A DNA stretch of 58,350 nt, from contig CAKSAJ010000017.1 in assembly GCA_934435195.1 (NCBI GenBank), forward strand, positions 1 to 58,350. The letters run 5' to 3'. Numbering within the stretch: position 1 is the stretch's first letter; each line of letters opens with the position of its first letter. Shown here piece by piece: positions 8,128 through 16,765 of the stretch. The position numbers were made by a program, and so were the translations under genes. Source of the DNA: an uncultured Schaedlerella sp. (GTDB taxonomy: Bacteria; Bacillota; Clostridia; Lachnospirales; Lachnospiraceae). The notes beneath the pieces were generated by a model. It was given only the letters and a program-made list of their open reading frames with translations. It was not told the DNA's origin and ran no database searches.

Positions 8128-8815
8128 TGTTTCTCAGCCTCCTTTCCAGCAAATTCACACATTTTGTAAATACCATTACCATAACAAGATAGATCAATGC
8201 TACAGCAATCAATGGCATAAATGCATCATAAGTACGGCTTCGAATAATATCGCCACCCTTTGTCAGATCCTGTAATGCAATATATCCTGACACAGAAGTT
8301 TCTTTTAATAATACGATGAACTCATTTCCCAATGCCGGCAAAACATTCTTGAATGCCTGTGGCATAATAATGTAAAACATGGTCTGTGCATAGTTGAAAC
8401 CAAGGCTGCGTCCTGCTTCCATCTGTCCATCATCAATTGACATTATACCAGAGCGGAAAATCTCAGCTACATAAGCGGCTGAGTTGATTCCGAATGCCAT
8501 AATTGCAACCAACACTTTACTAATCTGTGTACTTCCAAAAATTACAAAATAAATGATCAATAACTGTACAACAACCGGAGTTCCTCGAATCACTGTCAGA
8601 TAAATCTTACATATCAAGTTTAAAATTTTTAATTTACCTGTTTTATCATAAGTAGCTCTGATCATTGCAATTAAGAATCCAAATGCAATTCCTATCAGCA
8701 CCGCAAAAAAGGTGACTTTTAAAGTAACCACCAGACCATCTGCCAGGTACTTCCAACGGTCATCTGTTATAAAATTCATTATGAATCTTGTTTTCAAATC
8801 TGCCATAAGCCCCAA
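8117..8815 (-). CDS. Polar amino acid ABC transporter, permease
   Basis: A 232-residue inner-membrane permease of the HisM/GlnP class with about five membrane segments. The conserved coupling loop EAGRSLGFNYAQTMFYIIMPQA, here EAGRSLGF followed by IIMPQAF, contacts the ATPase. It lies 19 bases behind the binding-protein gene and overlaps the ATPase start, showing translational coupling. As usual for this class, one permease gene probably forms a homodimer. Confidence 0.92.
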   Translation of the reverse strand: MGLMADLKTRFIMNFITDDRWKYLADGLVVTLKVTFFAVLIGIAFGFLIAMIRATYDKTGKLKILNLICKIYLTVIRGTPVVVQLLIIYFVIFGSTQISKVLVAIMAFGINSAAYVAEIFRSGIMSIDDGQMEAGRSLGFNYAQTMFYIIMPQAFKNVLPALGNEFIVLLKETSVSGYIALQDLTKGGDIIRSRTYDAFMPLIAVALIYLVMVMVFTKCVNLLERRLRNSDH

Positions 8816-8834
8816 CCTTCTCTTTTATCGCTGA

Positions 8835-9608
8835 TTATTCAGCATCTGCATTGATATATTTGTCAACGATTTTATCAAATGTTCCATCTTTCTTCAACTC
8901 TGCAATTGCATCATTTACTTTCTCAGTAAGGTCACTTCCCTTTTTGAAGCAGAATGCATAAGCTTCTTCTACGTACTCAGTATCCAGAATTTTAAGACCT
9001 TCATTCTCTTTTACAAATGTCTGTGCCGGCTGATCATCGATGATAACTGCATCGATCTTGCCCTGCTGAAGTGCCTGTACAGCCTCAACACCTTTGTTAT
9101 AACGCTCTACATTTTCATCGCCATAATCATCTGATGAATAAAGATCTCCTGTTGTTCCAAGCTGAACACCGATCTTCTTTCCTTCCAAATCTTCCGGCTT
9201 TGTAATGTCGCTATTATCTGCTGAAACAATAATCACCTGACGTCCTGTATAATAGCTGTCTGAGAAATCAACCTGTGTTTTTCTCTCTTCTGTAACTGTG
9301 ATACCTGCTGCTGCAAAATCTGCTTTTCCGCTCTGAACAGCTGGGATAATAGAATCAAATGCCATATCTTCAATCGATAATTCTGCTCCAAGTTTATCTG
9401 CAATTGCTTTCGCAAACTCAGCGTCAATACCTACGATCTCGTCTCCTTCATAGAATTCATATGGTGGGAACTCTGCATTTGTTGCCATTACAAGCTTATC
9501 CTTGCTTTCTCCTTCACTGCTGTCTGAACTTTTATTGCTTGAACCACACGCTGCCATAGAAACTACACACATTGCTGCTAATACAACACTTAATACTTTT
9601 TTCTTCAT
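8835..9608 (-). CDS. Amino acid ABC transporter substrate-binding lipoprotein
   Basis: A 257-residue solute-binding protein of family 3. The N-terminal signal MKKKVLSVVLAAMCVVSMAAC ends in a lipobox (SMAAC), so the mature protein is tethered to the outer face of the membrane. The body has the family EFPPYEF and VGIDAEFAKAIADKLG motifs and closes with GTFDKIVDKYI. ATG 9608 has AGGAGG at nine bases; the longer upstream frame has none. It is first in the ABC operon. Confidence 0.93.
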   Translation of the reverse strand: MKKKVLSVVLAAMCVVSMAACGSSNKSSDSSEGESKDKLVMATNAEFPPYEFYEGDEIVGIDAEFAKAIADKLGAELSIEDMAFDSIIPAVQSGKADFAAAGITVTEERKTQVDFSDSYYTGRQVIIVSADNSDITKPEDLEGKKIGVQLGTTGDLYSSDDYGDENVERYNKGVEAVQALQQGKIDAVIIDDQPAQTFVKENEGLKILDTEYVEEAYAFCFKKGSDLTEKVNDAIAELKKDGTFDKIVDKYINADAE

Positions 9609-9665
9609 CTTTAACTTCCTCCTAGAATCTATTTCTTTTGCATAACCATACATAATATCTTACAT

Positions 9666-9693
9666 ATTCTATCATATTTATACAGGATTTCAA
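9666..9693 (-). promoter_or_regulatory. Probable promoter of the amino acid ABC operon
   Basis: Minus-strand TTGAAA (9688-9693) and TAGAAT (9666-9671) with a 16-base spacer, about 58 bases before the start codon. Confidence 0.55.
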
Positions 9694-9744
9694 GTATATA
9701 TACAAAATTATTCTCAATTAGTTGCATATTTTCAAGAAAAAAAC

Positions 9745-9782
9745 AAAAGACTATTGAAATTTTATATCCCAATAGCCCTTTA
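9745..9782 (-). terminator. Terminator after uppP
   Basis: On the minus strand GGGCTATTG and CAATAGTC pair around an A/T-rich loop and are followed by a TTTTG tract, about 20 bases past the uppP stop. Confidence 0.65.
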
Positions 9783-9800
9783 TAAATCATCTATTCACTT

Positions 9801-10628
9801 TTATGCAAGTAATGCGGAAACTGTAAAATATAAGAATACAATTACTCCAAGCACGATTCTATAATATCCAAATACTTTAAAATCATGTTTTTTAATATAC
9901 TGCATCAAGAATTTAATTACAAAGATAGATACGACAAACGAAACCACGCATCCTAGCAATAGTAAAAAGAACTCCTGCCCTGTAAATGCGAAACCGAACT
10001 TGAGCATCTTCAGAAGACTCCATCCAAACATAACCGGAATTGCAAGGAAAAATGTAAATTCTGCCGCTACGCTTCTGGATGCCCCAATGATCAATCCACC
10101 CAAAATTGTTGCACCGGATCTTGATGTTCCCGGAATCATCGCCAATACCTGGAAACCTCCGATCGCCAGTGCCATCGGAATCGTGAGCTGTGAAAGTTTT
10201 GTTGCCTGCGGTGTAACACCTTCATGCTTCTTCTCAATCACTATAAACAGAATACCATAGATGATCAGCATCGCTGCAACAACATACGCATTCATAAAAT
10301 GCTCATCTACAAAATCATCAAACAACAATCCAATGACCATAGCCGGAAGCGTTGCAATAATCACCTTGATCCACAACTGGATTGTCATCATCTTCTGTTT
10401 TTCTGATTTTTTAGCTGAAAACGGATTCAGCTTATTAAAATAAATCAATATAACTGCCAGAATTGCTCCAAACTGGATCACTACATTGAACATCTCAACA
10501 AATTCATGTCGTAAACTCAGCTTCACAAATTCTTCTACCAGGATCAAATGTCCCGTACTACTAATCGGAAGCCACTCTGTAATTCCCTCAACAATACCTA
10601 AAAATATAACCTTTAATGCTTCTAACAT
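9801..10628 (-). CDS. uppP: Undecaprenyl-diphosphatase
   Basis: Integral membrane enzyme of 275 residues that converts undecaprenyl diphosphate to the monophosphate, recycling the carrier lipid for cell-wall synthesis; the family also gives bacitracin resistance. Both hallmark motifs are present: GITEWLPISSTGHLIL near residues 15-30 and PGTSRSGATI near 165-174. About eight membrane segments are visible. Its start overlaps the stop of the upstream HAD gene by seven bases, so the two are translated from one message. Confidence 0.95.
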   Translation of the reverse strand: MLEALKVIFLGIVEGITEWLPISSTGHLILVEEFVKLSLRHEFVEMFNVVIQFGAILAVILIYFNKLNPFSAKKSEKQKMMTIQLWIKVIIATLPAMVIGLLFDDFVDEHFMNAYVVAAMLIIYGILFIVIEKKHEGVTPQATKLSQLTIPMALAIGGFQVLAMIPGTSRSGATILGGLIIGASRSVAAEFTFFLAIPVMFGWSLLKMLKFGFAFTGQEFFLLLLGCVVSFVVSIFVIKFLMQYIKKHDFKVFGYYRIVLGVIVFLYFTVSALLA

Positions 10629-11461
10629 GTTTCTCCTCCCTCGAGAACATACTTCACAATTGCTCTGGCCGCACCATCTTCATCATTCGTTCCCGTCACA
10701 TAATCTGCATTACACTTCACTGCCTCTTCCGCATTGCCCATCGCAACACCAACTCCGGCTTCTGTGATCATCTCTATATCATTATCGCCATCACCAATTG
10801 CCATAATCTCTTCCCGTTCGATTCCAAGCATCTTACCTAATGCAATCAAACCTTTTCCTTTATTTACACCGGCTGCGTTAATTTCTATATTGTATTTTAA
10901 TGAACTGACGAGGTTCAAATCTCTACACTCGCTTAGTTCCTCCCAGGCCGCTTTCCTCTCTTCCATATCCGCAAACAACGCCTGTACTTTATCGAGATTC
11001 TCTTCTCTGGAATTAAACAATTCCCAAATATCCGGAACTGCAATTCTGGATGCACGTACATACTCCCACATATTACAATCCTTGTGATATCTTTCTACAT
11101 GAGCCAGTTTTTCGTCCTTCGCATATCCCTGTCCATCAAAATAGATCTCTTGTAGCGTATCATATTTCCCAGTGATTTCCAATGCTTTTTTTGCACTTTC
11201 TTTTGATAATAAATGTTCAATCAGTATTTCACCTGTCGCTGTATCCAGAATCCTTGCTCCATTCGCTGTAAGTGCATATCGCATCCCCGGAAATTCTCTT
11301 AATTCCAATGGTACACCTGTAAACGGCCGCCCTGTCGCTACCAGCACATGAACACCTTTGTCTATCGCCTTTGCGATCACTTCTTTTGTAAACGGGGTAA
11401 GTTCTTTTTTGGAATTTAATAATGTTCCGTCCAGATCCAGCCCCACCATCTTAATTTGCAT
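10622..11461 (-). CDS. Cof-type HAD-superfamily phosphatase
   Basis: A 279-residue cytosolic haloacid-dehalogenase-type hydrolase of the Cof/YidA class, which acts on sugar phosphates and similar metabolites. Motif I DLDGTLLNSKK is at the N-terminus, motif II TGRP follows, and motif IV GDGDNDIEMI lies near residue 220. The C2-type cap separates them. ATG 11461 (MQIKMVGLD) is chosen because AAGGAAGG precedes it; the longer frame lacks a site. Co-transcribed with uppP; substrate unknown. Confidence 0.9.
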   Translation of the reverse strand: MQIKMVGLDLDGTLLNSKKELTPFTKEVIAKAIDKGVHVLVATGRPFTGVPLELREFPGMRYALTANGARILDTATGEILIEHLLSKESAKKALEITGKYDTLQEIYFDGQGYAKDEKLAHVERYHKDCNMWEYVRASRIAVPDIWELFNSREENLDKVQALFADMEERKAAWEELSECRDLNLVSSLKYNIEINAAGVNKGKGLIALGKMLGIEREEIMAIGDGDNDIEMITEAGVGVAMGNAEEAVKCNADYVTGTNDEDGAARAIVKYVLEGGETC

Positions 11462-11505
11462 CGCTCTATTTCCTTCCTTGTTCACTTCTCCTATTGTATC
11501 AAAAT

Positions 11506-11534
11506 TTGCTTAATTCTGCAATTTATAGTATACT
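11506..11534 (+). promoter_or_regulatory. Promoter of the cell-wall hydrolase gene
   Basis: TTGCTT (11506-11511) and TATACT (11529-11534) are 17 bases apart, about 70 bases before the start codon. Confidence 0.6.
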
Positions 11535-11603
11535 ATACAGATGAAACTTTTTTAAACAAAATTTCATTGAACTTAGAAACCAAAACCAGAAAGGATTTTA
11601 TTT

Positions 11604-12818
11604 ATGAATTTGCATACAAAACGCAGGCTCAAGGCCGGTGTAGCTTTGCTTTGTTCCGCCACAATGACCTTCGCACTTGCAACTCCATATAGCTTTGCCG
11701 ATGAGAAAGAAACTTTGGAAAATAAAACCTCTGATCTTCAATCACAGCTGGCAGGGATCAATCAGGACCTTCTCAAGATCAGCGACGAGATTTCCGATAC
11801 TCAGATGCGCGTGACTATTATAAACAGTGAAATTCTTCGAAGCGAAGATGAACTGACTGTTTCTCAGCAGAACGAAGATCAGCAATATGAAAATATGAAA
11901 TCCCGTATAAAATATATGTATGAGAACGGGAACTCAAGCATGTTAGAATTATTATTTTCCGCTGAAAGTATGAGCGACCTTCTGAACAAAGCTGATTTTA
12001 TCCAAAACATCAGTCAGTACGATCGTGATATGCTAAATGAACTTCAGAACATTCATGCAGATATTGAAAACCAGAAAATGGCTCTGCAGAACCAACAGGC
12101 TTCTTTAAATAACTTAGAAAATGAATTACAACAACAGCAAGCCGAGCTACAGCAAAAAGCCGATGAGACTTCTACTGACCTTGCACAATTTCAGGCACAG
12201 CTCCAACAGATTCGTGAGCAGGAGGCTGCAAAGGCCGCTGCTGAAGCTGCCGCAAAAGCTCAACAGGAAGCCGCTGCGAAAGCTCAACAACAAGCACAGG
12301 CATCTGCTAATGCTTCATCATCCGGCAACAATACTTCTTCAAATACTACAAACAGCAGTGCAAGTACTAATTCCGGAAGCTCTAACTCTGGAAACTCTAA
12401 CTCCGGAAGTTCTAACTCCGGTAACAATGCTTCCGGGGGCACGACAAACAATAGTGGAAGCAGTGCTAATACATCGGATTTGGATTTATTGGCTGCCATT
12501 ATTCAGTGTGAAGCATATCAGAACTATGACTCACTTTTAGCAGTCGCTACAGTTATTATGAATCGTGTATACGATTCACGATTCCCTAACAGTATAAGCG
12601 GTGTTGTTTATGCTGCAGGACAATTTGAACCTGCATTCTCCGGTCGTCTTGAATACGTTTTAAATGCCGGACCGACATCCCTTTCATATCAGGTTGCGCA
12701 GGATGCAATAAATGGTGCAAGGCTTGCAGAAGTTGCAGACTGCTATTACTTCTTATATGCAGGCACCGGTCATTCCGGAGTTAATATCGGTGGAAATGTA
12801 TTTTTCCCTAGCTGGTAA
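11604..12818 (+). CDS. Secreted cell-wall hydrolase: coiled coil plus SleB domain
   Basis: A 404-residue exported protein. A signal peptide spans about residues 1-33 (ending SFADE). A long coiled coil (about 34-215) follows the PcsB/CwlO-like pattern of Gln-, Leu- and Ala-rich heptads. Next come an Ala/Gln tract and a linker of repeated SNSG units (about 230-290). The C-terminal 110 residues match the SleB/Hydrolase_2 fold: LAAIIQCEAYQNYDSLLAVATVIMNR begins with AAIIQCEA and holds the likely catalytic glutamate. It probably cuts peptidoglycan, tethered by the coil to a membrane regulator such as FtsEX (inference; none in this window). AAAGGA precedes ATG 11604. Confidence 0.88.
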   Translation: MNLHTKRRLKAGVALLCSATMTFALATPYSFADEKETLENKTSDLQSQLAGINQDLLKISDEISDTQMRVTIINSEILRSEDELTVSQQNEDQQYENMKSRIKYMYENGNSSMLELLFSAESMSDLLNKADFIQNISQYDRDMLNELQNIHADIENQKMALQNQQASLNNLENELQQQQAELQQKADETSTDLAQFQAQLQQIREQEAAKAAAEAAAKAQQEAAAKAQQQAQASANASSSGNNTSSNTTNSSASTNSGSSNSGNSNSGSSNSGNNASGGTTNNSGSSANTSDLDLLAAIIQCEAYQNYDSLLAVATVIMNRVYDSRFPNSISGVVYAAGQFEPAFSGRLEYVLNAGPTSLSYQVAQDAINGARLAEVADCYYFLYAGTGHSGVNIGGNVFFPSW

Positions 12819-12859
12819 TTTATACATAATCACAATTTAAATTAAATCTGTTTACTGAC

Positions 12860-12900
12860 AAAAAAGGTTCCGCAGTTCATGTGAATTGCGGAACCTTTTT
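12860..12900. terminator. Strong bidirectional terminator
   Basis: AAAAAAGGTTCCGCA pairs with TGCGGAACCTTTTT across a short loop containing a further ATTC/GAAT-like pairing. It separates the convergent hydrolase gene and APH-fold kinase gene and serves both. Confidence 0.9.
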
Positions 12901-12911
12901 AATCTCTATTC

Positions 12912-13667
12912 CTACTGATAATCTACAACATCGATCCATTTCATAAGGAATTCTTTTTCTAATTCATTCTCCTTCGCAAGCTGTGCTGCTGCAACGATTG
13001 GAAGCCACTGCTCTACATACTGTCTTGCAGTATCACTCTTCTTACAATAAATCTTCATATACAGATCAGCTTTTTTCTGGTCTTTCAATGCAAATAATAA
13101 ATATGTCATAGCGGCATCTGCGCCTGCGTTACCCTGTGTTGCGTGTGCCCAGTCAACAATTGTCATCTTACCGTTCTTACCATAAATCACATTCGATGGA
13201 TTGAAATCTCCATGACAAAGCTTATCATGTTTCGGCATACTTTCCAGTCTGGTCATCAGCTCGTATCTTGTCGTTGCATCCAAATCTTTCAGTCCATTGA
13301 TCTGGCTTGCCAGCTTATCTTTTAATTTATTTAATCGAGGCGACTTTTTGCTATGAACTTCCAACTGAAGATTTACAAAATCTTCCATATATTTCTGCAA
13401 ATTCTCTTTATCAGATTCCATCATCTCTTCAAGAGTTGTTCCATTCTTGTATTCAATAAGCAGAGCCCACTTTCCATCCACTTCAGATACTTCTTTAATC
13501 TTTGGGATATCAAGTCCTGTTGCTTCTACTCGCGCTGTATTCAAAGCCTCATTAAATACATCTGCTTTCGGATGGTCCTTCTCAAATATCTTAACAATTC
13601 CTTCATCACATTTATAAACCTCTTTGTAGGAACGTTTTACGATTAATTTTTTGTTTTCAAGTTTCAT
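12912..13667 (-). CDS. APH-fold phosphotransferase
   Basis: A 251-residue cytosolic small-molecule kinase of the aminoglycoside-phosphotransferase/choline-kinase fold. The catalytic loop HGDFNPSN is near residue 157 and the metal-binding VDWAHA near 176; an ATP-binding lysine is likely in the IVKIFEKD strand near 25. Most chromosomal members of this sort are not resistance enzymes, and the substrate cannot be read here. AGGAGG lies eight bases before ATG 13667. Monocistronic, convergent with the hydrolase. Confidence 0.82.
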   Translation of the reverse strand: MKLENKKLIVKRSYKEVYKCDEGIVKIFEKDHPKADVFNEALNTARVEATGLDIPKIKEVSEVDGKWALLIEYKNGTTLEEMMESDKENLQKYMEDFVNLQLEVHSKKSPRLNKLKDKLASQINGLKDLDATTRYELMTRLESMPKHDKLCHGDFNPSNVIYGKNGKMTIVDWAHATQGNAGADAAMTYLLFALKDQKKADLYMKIYCKKSDTARQYVEQWLPIVAAAQLAKENELEKEFLMKWIDVVDYQ

Positions 13668-13871
13668 AAGCCATGCCTCCTATTTATAAATTGATTCCTC
13701 ATAACTGTTCTGTATCTTTGCAGTTATATTTGGTTTTTTCTTAACTTGATTTTATTATACTACAACTTTTCTAAAAATAAAAGACTTTTTAAATATTTTT
13801 TAACAATCTTTTTTATCATTAAATAATTGTCTAATAATTAACAATAATTATGTTTTCTACTTGTTTTAATT

Positions 13872-13914
13872 AAAAAAAGAGAAGCACAGCACTTATTTCT
13901 GCTGTACTTCTCTT
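13872..13914 (-). terminator. Terminator of adhE
   Basis: On the minus strand AGAGAAGTACAGCAG pairs with GTGCTGTGCTTCTCT around a short loop, followed by seven T, about 30 bases past the stop. Confidence 0.9.
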
Positions 13915-13944
13915 CGGAATATATAATCAGTCTAGGCAAAGATA

Positions 13945-16563
13945 TTATTTACCATAATAGCATTTCAGATAGATTTCTTTGATTTCTTTCATCAATGGAT
14001 ATCTTGGGTTAGCTCCTGTACACTGGTCATTAAATGCCTGCTCTACCATGTCATCCAATGTATCAAGGAAGTATTTCTCATCAATACCATAATCTTTGAT
14101 TGTTTTCTTAATACCAATCTTATCTTTGAGTACCTCAAGTTTAGCAAGGAAGTTTTCAAATACTTCTGCATCTGTATTTCCTGTGCATCCTGCAAAGCGT
14201 CCTAACTCAGCATATCTTGCAAGTGCGTGTGGATACTGATACTGTGAGAATGTTCCCATCTTAGTTGGTACTTCTGCTGCATTGTATCTCATAACTTCTG
14301 TCAGGATTACAGCGTTAGCAACACCATGTGGTAAGTGGTGGAATGCTCCAAGTTTGTGAGCCATTGAGTGGTTCAGTCCAAGGAATGCATTTGCAAATGC
14401 CATACCTGCCATACAAGAAGCGTTTGCCATTTCTTCACGAGCCTTAGGATCATTTGCTCCGTTATCATATGCTGATGGAAGGTTTTCAAATACCATCTTA
14501 ACAGCTTTCATAGCAAGACCATCTGTGTAATCTGTAGCCATGATAGAAACATAAGCCTCGATAGCATGTGTCATTACGTCGATACCTGATGCGCTTGTCA
14601 GTCCCTTAGGCTGTGTCATCATATTGTCAACATCTACGATTGCCATGTTAGGAAGCAATGCATAGTCTGCGATTGGCCATTTTACACCTGTTTCTGCATC
14701 TGTAATGATTGCAAATGGTGTAACCTCTGAACCTGTTCCTGAAGATGTAGGGATTGCTACAAAGTAAGCTTTCTCTCCCATCTTAGGGAATGTAAATACT
14801 CTCTTACGGATATCCATGAAGTCCATAGCCATATCTTCGAAGTTTGCTTCTGGATGCTCATACATTACCCACATAATCTTAGCTGCATCCATTGCTGATC
14901 CACCACCAAGAGCGATGATTGTGTCAGGCTCGAATGCTCTCATCTGGTCTACACCTTTCTGAGCACACTGTAATGTTGGGTCTGGAGCAACTTCAAAGAA
15001 GCATGTATGCTGAATTCCCATTTCGTCTAATTTTTCTTCGATTGGAGCTACATAACCATTTTTGTATAAGAATGAGTCTGTTACGATGAATGCTTTCTTC
15101 TTGTTCATTACTGTTCCAAGTTCATCAAGTGCAACTGGCATACATCCTTTCTTGAAGTATACCTTTTCAGGTGTTCTGAACCAAAGCATATTTTCTCTCC
15201 TCTCAGCAACTGTCTTGATATTGATCAAATGTTTTACTCCAACGTTCTCAGATACAGAGTTTCCTCCCCAAGAACCACATCCCAGTGTAAGTGATGGTGT
15301 CAGTTTGAAGTTATAAAGATCTCCGATTCCTCCCTGTGAAGAAGGTGTATTGATCAATACACGACATGTCTTCATTGCAGCTGCGTGTTTTGCAATTTTT
15401 TCTTTCTCTGCAGGATGAACATACAGTGATGATGTATGACCATATCCACCGTCAGCTACAAGCTGTTCTGCCTTAGCAAGTGCTTCATCAAATGTTTTTG
15501 CTTTATACATAGCAAGTACTGGAGATAATTTTTCATGAGCGAACTCTTCTGAAATATCTACTGATTCAACTTCACCGATAAGGATCTTTGTACTTTCAGG
15601 AACTTTCACACCTGCAAGTTTTGCGATCTCGTATGCTGATTTTCCAGGAATCTTGCTGTTCAATGCTCCGTTAATAATGATTGTCTTACGAACTTTATCG
15701 AGCTCCTCGCCTTTTTTAAGGAAGTAGCATCCACGATATTCAAATTCTTTCTTAGCTTCTTCGTAAACGCTTTCAAGTACTGTTACTGACTGCTCTGAAG
15801 CACAGATCATACCATTATCAAATGTTTTTGAATGAATGATTGAGTTAACAGCCATTCTTACATCTGCTGTATCATCAATGATTACTGGTGTATTACCGGC
15901 TCCAACACCAAGTGCTGGTTTTCCTGATGAATATGCTGCTTTAACCATTCCAGGACCACCTGTTGCAAGGATGATATCTGCATCTTTCATAACTGTGTTT
16001 GTCAGTTCAAGTGATGGTGTATCGATCCATCCGATAATTCCTTCCGGAGCTCCAGCTTTTACAGCTGCCTCAAGAACAACTTTTGCTGCTGCAATTGTAC
16101 ATGCTTTTGCTGCTGGATGTGGGCTGATGATGATTGCGTTTCTTGTCTTCAAACAGATCAAAGTTTTGAAAATTGCTGTTGAAGTTGGGTTTGTTGTAGG
16201 AATTACTGCTGCTACCAATCCGATTGGTTCTGCAACTTTTTTAATTCCGAATGCTGGATCTTCTTCGATTACTCCGCATGTTTTTGTATTTTTATAAGCA
16301 TTGTAAATATACTCTGCTGCATAATGATTCTTAATTACTTTATCTTCAACGATACCTCTCTGAGTCTCCTCTACTGCCATCTTAGCGAGTGGTATACGCT
16401 GTTTATTTGCTGCCATAGCAGCTTCATAAAAGATTTTATCTACCTGCTCCTGACTATAAGTTGCGAATACTTTCTGTGCTTCGCGCATTGCTTTCATTTT
16501 TGCTTCAAGTGTTTCTACACTATCTACGATCTCAGGTACTACAACTTCTTTTTTCTTTGCCAT
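13945..16563 (-). CDS. adhE: Bifunctional acetaldehyde-CoA/alcohol dehydrogenase
   Basis: Cytosolic fermentative enzyme that reduces acetyl-CoA to acetaldehyde and then to ethanol, reoxidising two NADH; it forms spirosomes in known members. The N-terminal half is the aldehyde dehydrogenase, with the catalytic cysteine in GMICASEQS near residue 250. The C-terminal half is the iron alcohol dehydrogenase, with GGGSAMDAAK, GTGSEVTPFA and the metal-binding His region LNHSMAHKLGAFHH and HGVANA. Length 872 is standard. It stands alone between its own promoter and terminator. Two Rex-like operators overlap and flank the promoter, predicting repression when NADH is low. Confidence 0.96.
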   Translation of the reverse strand: MAKKKEVVVPEIVDSVETLEAKMKAMREAQKVFATYSQEQVDKIFYEAAMAANKQRIPLAKMAVEETQRGIVEDKVIKNHYAAEYIYNAYKNTKTCGVIEEDPAFGIKKVAEPIGLVAAVIPTTNPTSTAIFKTLICLKTRNAIIISPHPAAKACTIAAAKVVLEAAVKAGAPEGIIGWIDTPSLELTNTVMKDADIILATGGPGMVKAAYSSGKPALGVGAGNTPVIIDDTADVRMAVNSIIHSKTFDNGMICASEQSVTVLESVYEEAKKEFEYRGCYFLKKGEELDKVRKTIIINGALNSKIPGKSAYEIAKLAGVKVPESTKILIGEVESVDISEEFAHEKLSPVLAMYKAKTFDEALAKAEQLVADGGYGHTSSLYVHPAEKEKIAKHAAAMKTCRVLINTPSSQGGIGDLYNFKLTPSLTLGCGSWGGNSVSENVGVKHLINIKTVAERRENMLWFRTPEKVYFKKGCMPVALDELGTVMNKKKAFIVTDSFLYKNGYVAPIEEKLDEMGIQHTCFFEVAPDPTLQCAQKGVDQMRAFEPDTIIALGGGSAMDAAKIMWVMYEHPEANFEDMAMDFMDIRKRVFTFPKMGEKAYFVAIPTSSGTGSEVTPFAIITDAETGVKWPIADYALLPNMAIVDVDNMMTQPKGLTSASGIDVMTHAIEAYVSIMATDYTDGLAMKAVKMVFENLPSAYDNGANDPKAREEMANASCMAGMAFANAFLGLNHSMAHKLGAFHHLPHGVANAVILTEVMRYNAAEVPTKMGTFSQYQYPHALARYAELGRFAGCTGNTDAEVFENFLAKLEVLKDKIGIKKTIKDYGIDEKYFLDTLDDMVEQAFNDQCTGANPRYPLMKEIKEIYLKCYYGK

Positions 16564-16611
16564 TTTGATTATTCCTCCGTAATTGAATGTCTCTTTCTTA
16601 ATTACAAATAC

Positions 16612-16640
16612 AGTATAACTTCTTGTTAAATATTTGTCAA
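16612..16640 (-). promoter_or_regulatory. adhE promoter, near consensus
   Basis: Minus-strand TTGACA (16635-16640) and TATACT (16612-16617) are exactly 17 bases apart. The -35 hexamer lies inside Rex-like site 1. The leader to ATG is about 45 bases and contains GGAGG. Confidence 0.85.
16623..16640. promoter_or_regulatory. Rex-like operator 1 of adhE
   Basis: TTGTTAAATATTTGTCAA matches the known Rex consensus TTGTTAA-N4-TTAACAA at 12 of 14 informative positions. It covers the -35 and spacer, so a bound repressor would block polymerase. Consensus is established; binding is inferred. Confidence 0.7.
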
Positions 16641-16648
16641 TATATATT

Positions 16649-16666
16649 GTGTTAAATATTTAACGT
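16649..16666. promoter_or_regulatory. Rex-like operator 2 of adhE
   Basis: GTGTTAAATATTTAACGT matches the Rex consensus at 11 of 14 positions and is centred 26 bp upstream of site 1, just upstream of the -35. Confidence 0.65.
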
Positions 16667-16713
16667 TAAATTCTTAACTTTTTTTGTGCTAATTTCACAA
16701 ATTTTCAAATTCA

Positions 16714-16752
16714 CAAAAAAAGAGGATAGAGATTATCATCTCTATCCTCTGA
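16714..16752 (-). terminator. Terminator of the ribosomal cluster (after rplQ)
   Basis: On the minus strand AGAGGATAGAGAT pairs with ATCTCTATCCTCT around a short loop and runs into seven T, 14 bases past rplQ. Confidence 0.9.
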
Positions 16753-16765
16753 AAAAATATTCTAA

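Noticed and set aside
12250..12480. CRISPR-like short repeats
   Set aside because: The repeats are in-frame SNSG codons in the hydrolase linker, with no spacers. No CRISPR array was seen elsewhere in the window.
12912..13667. Aminoglycoside resistance gene
   Set aside because: It has the APH kinase motifs but the chromosomal single-gene setting and general similarity do not support a resistance role.
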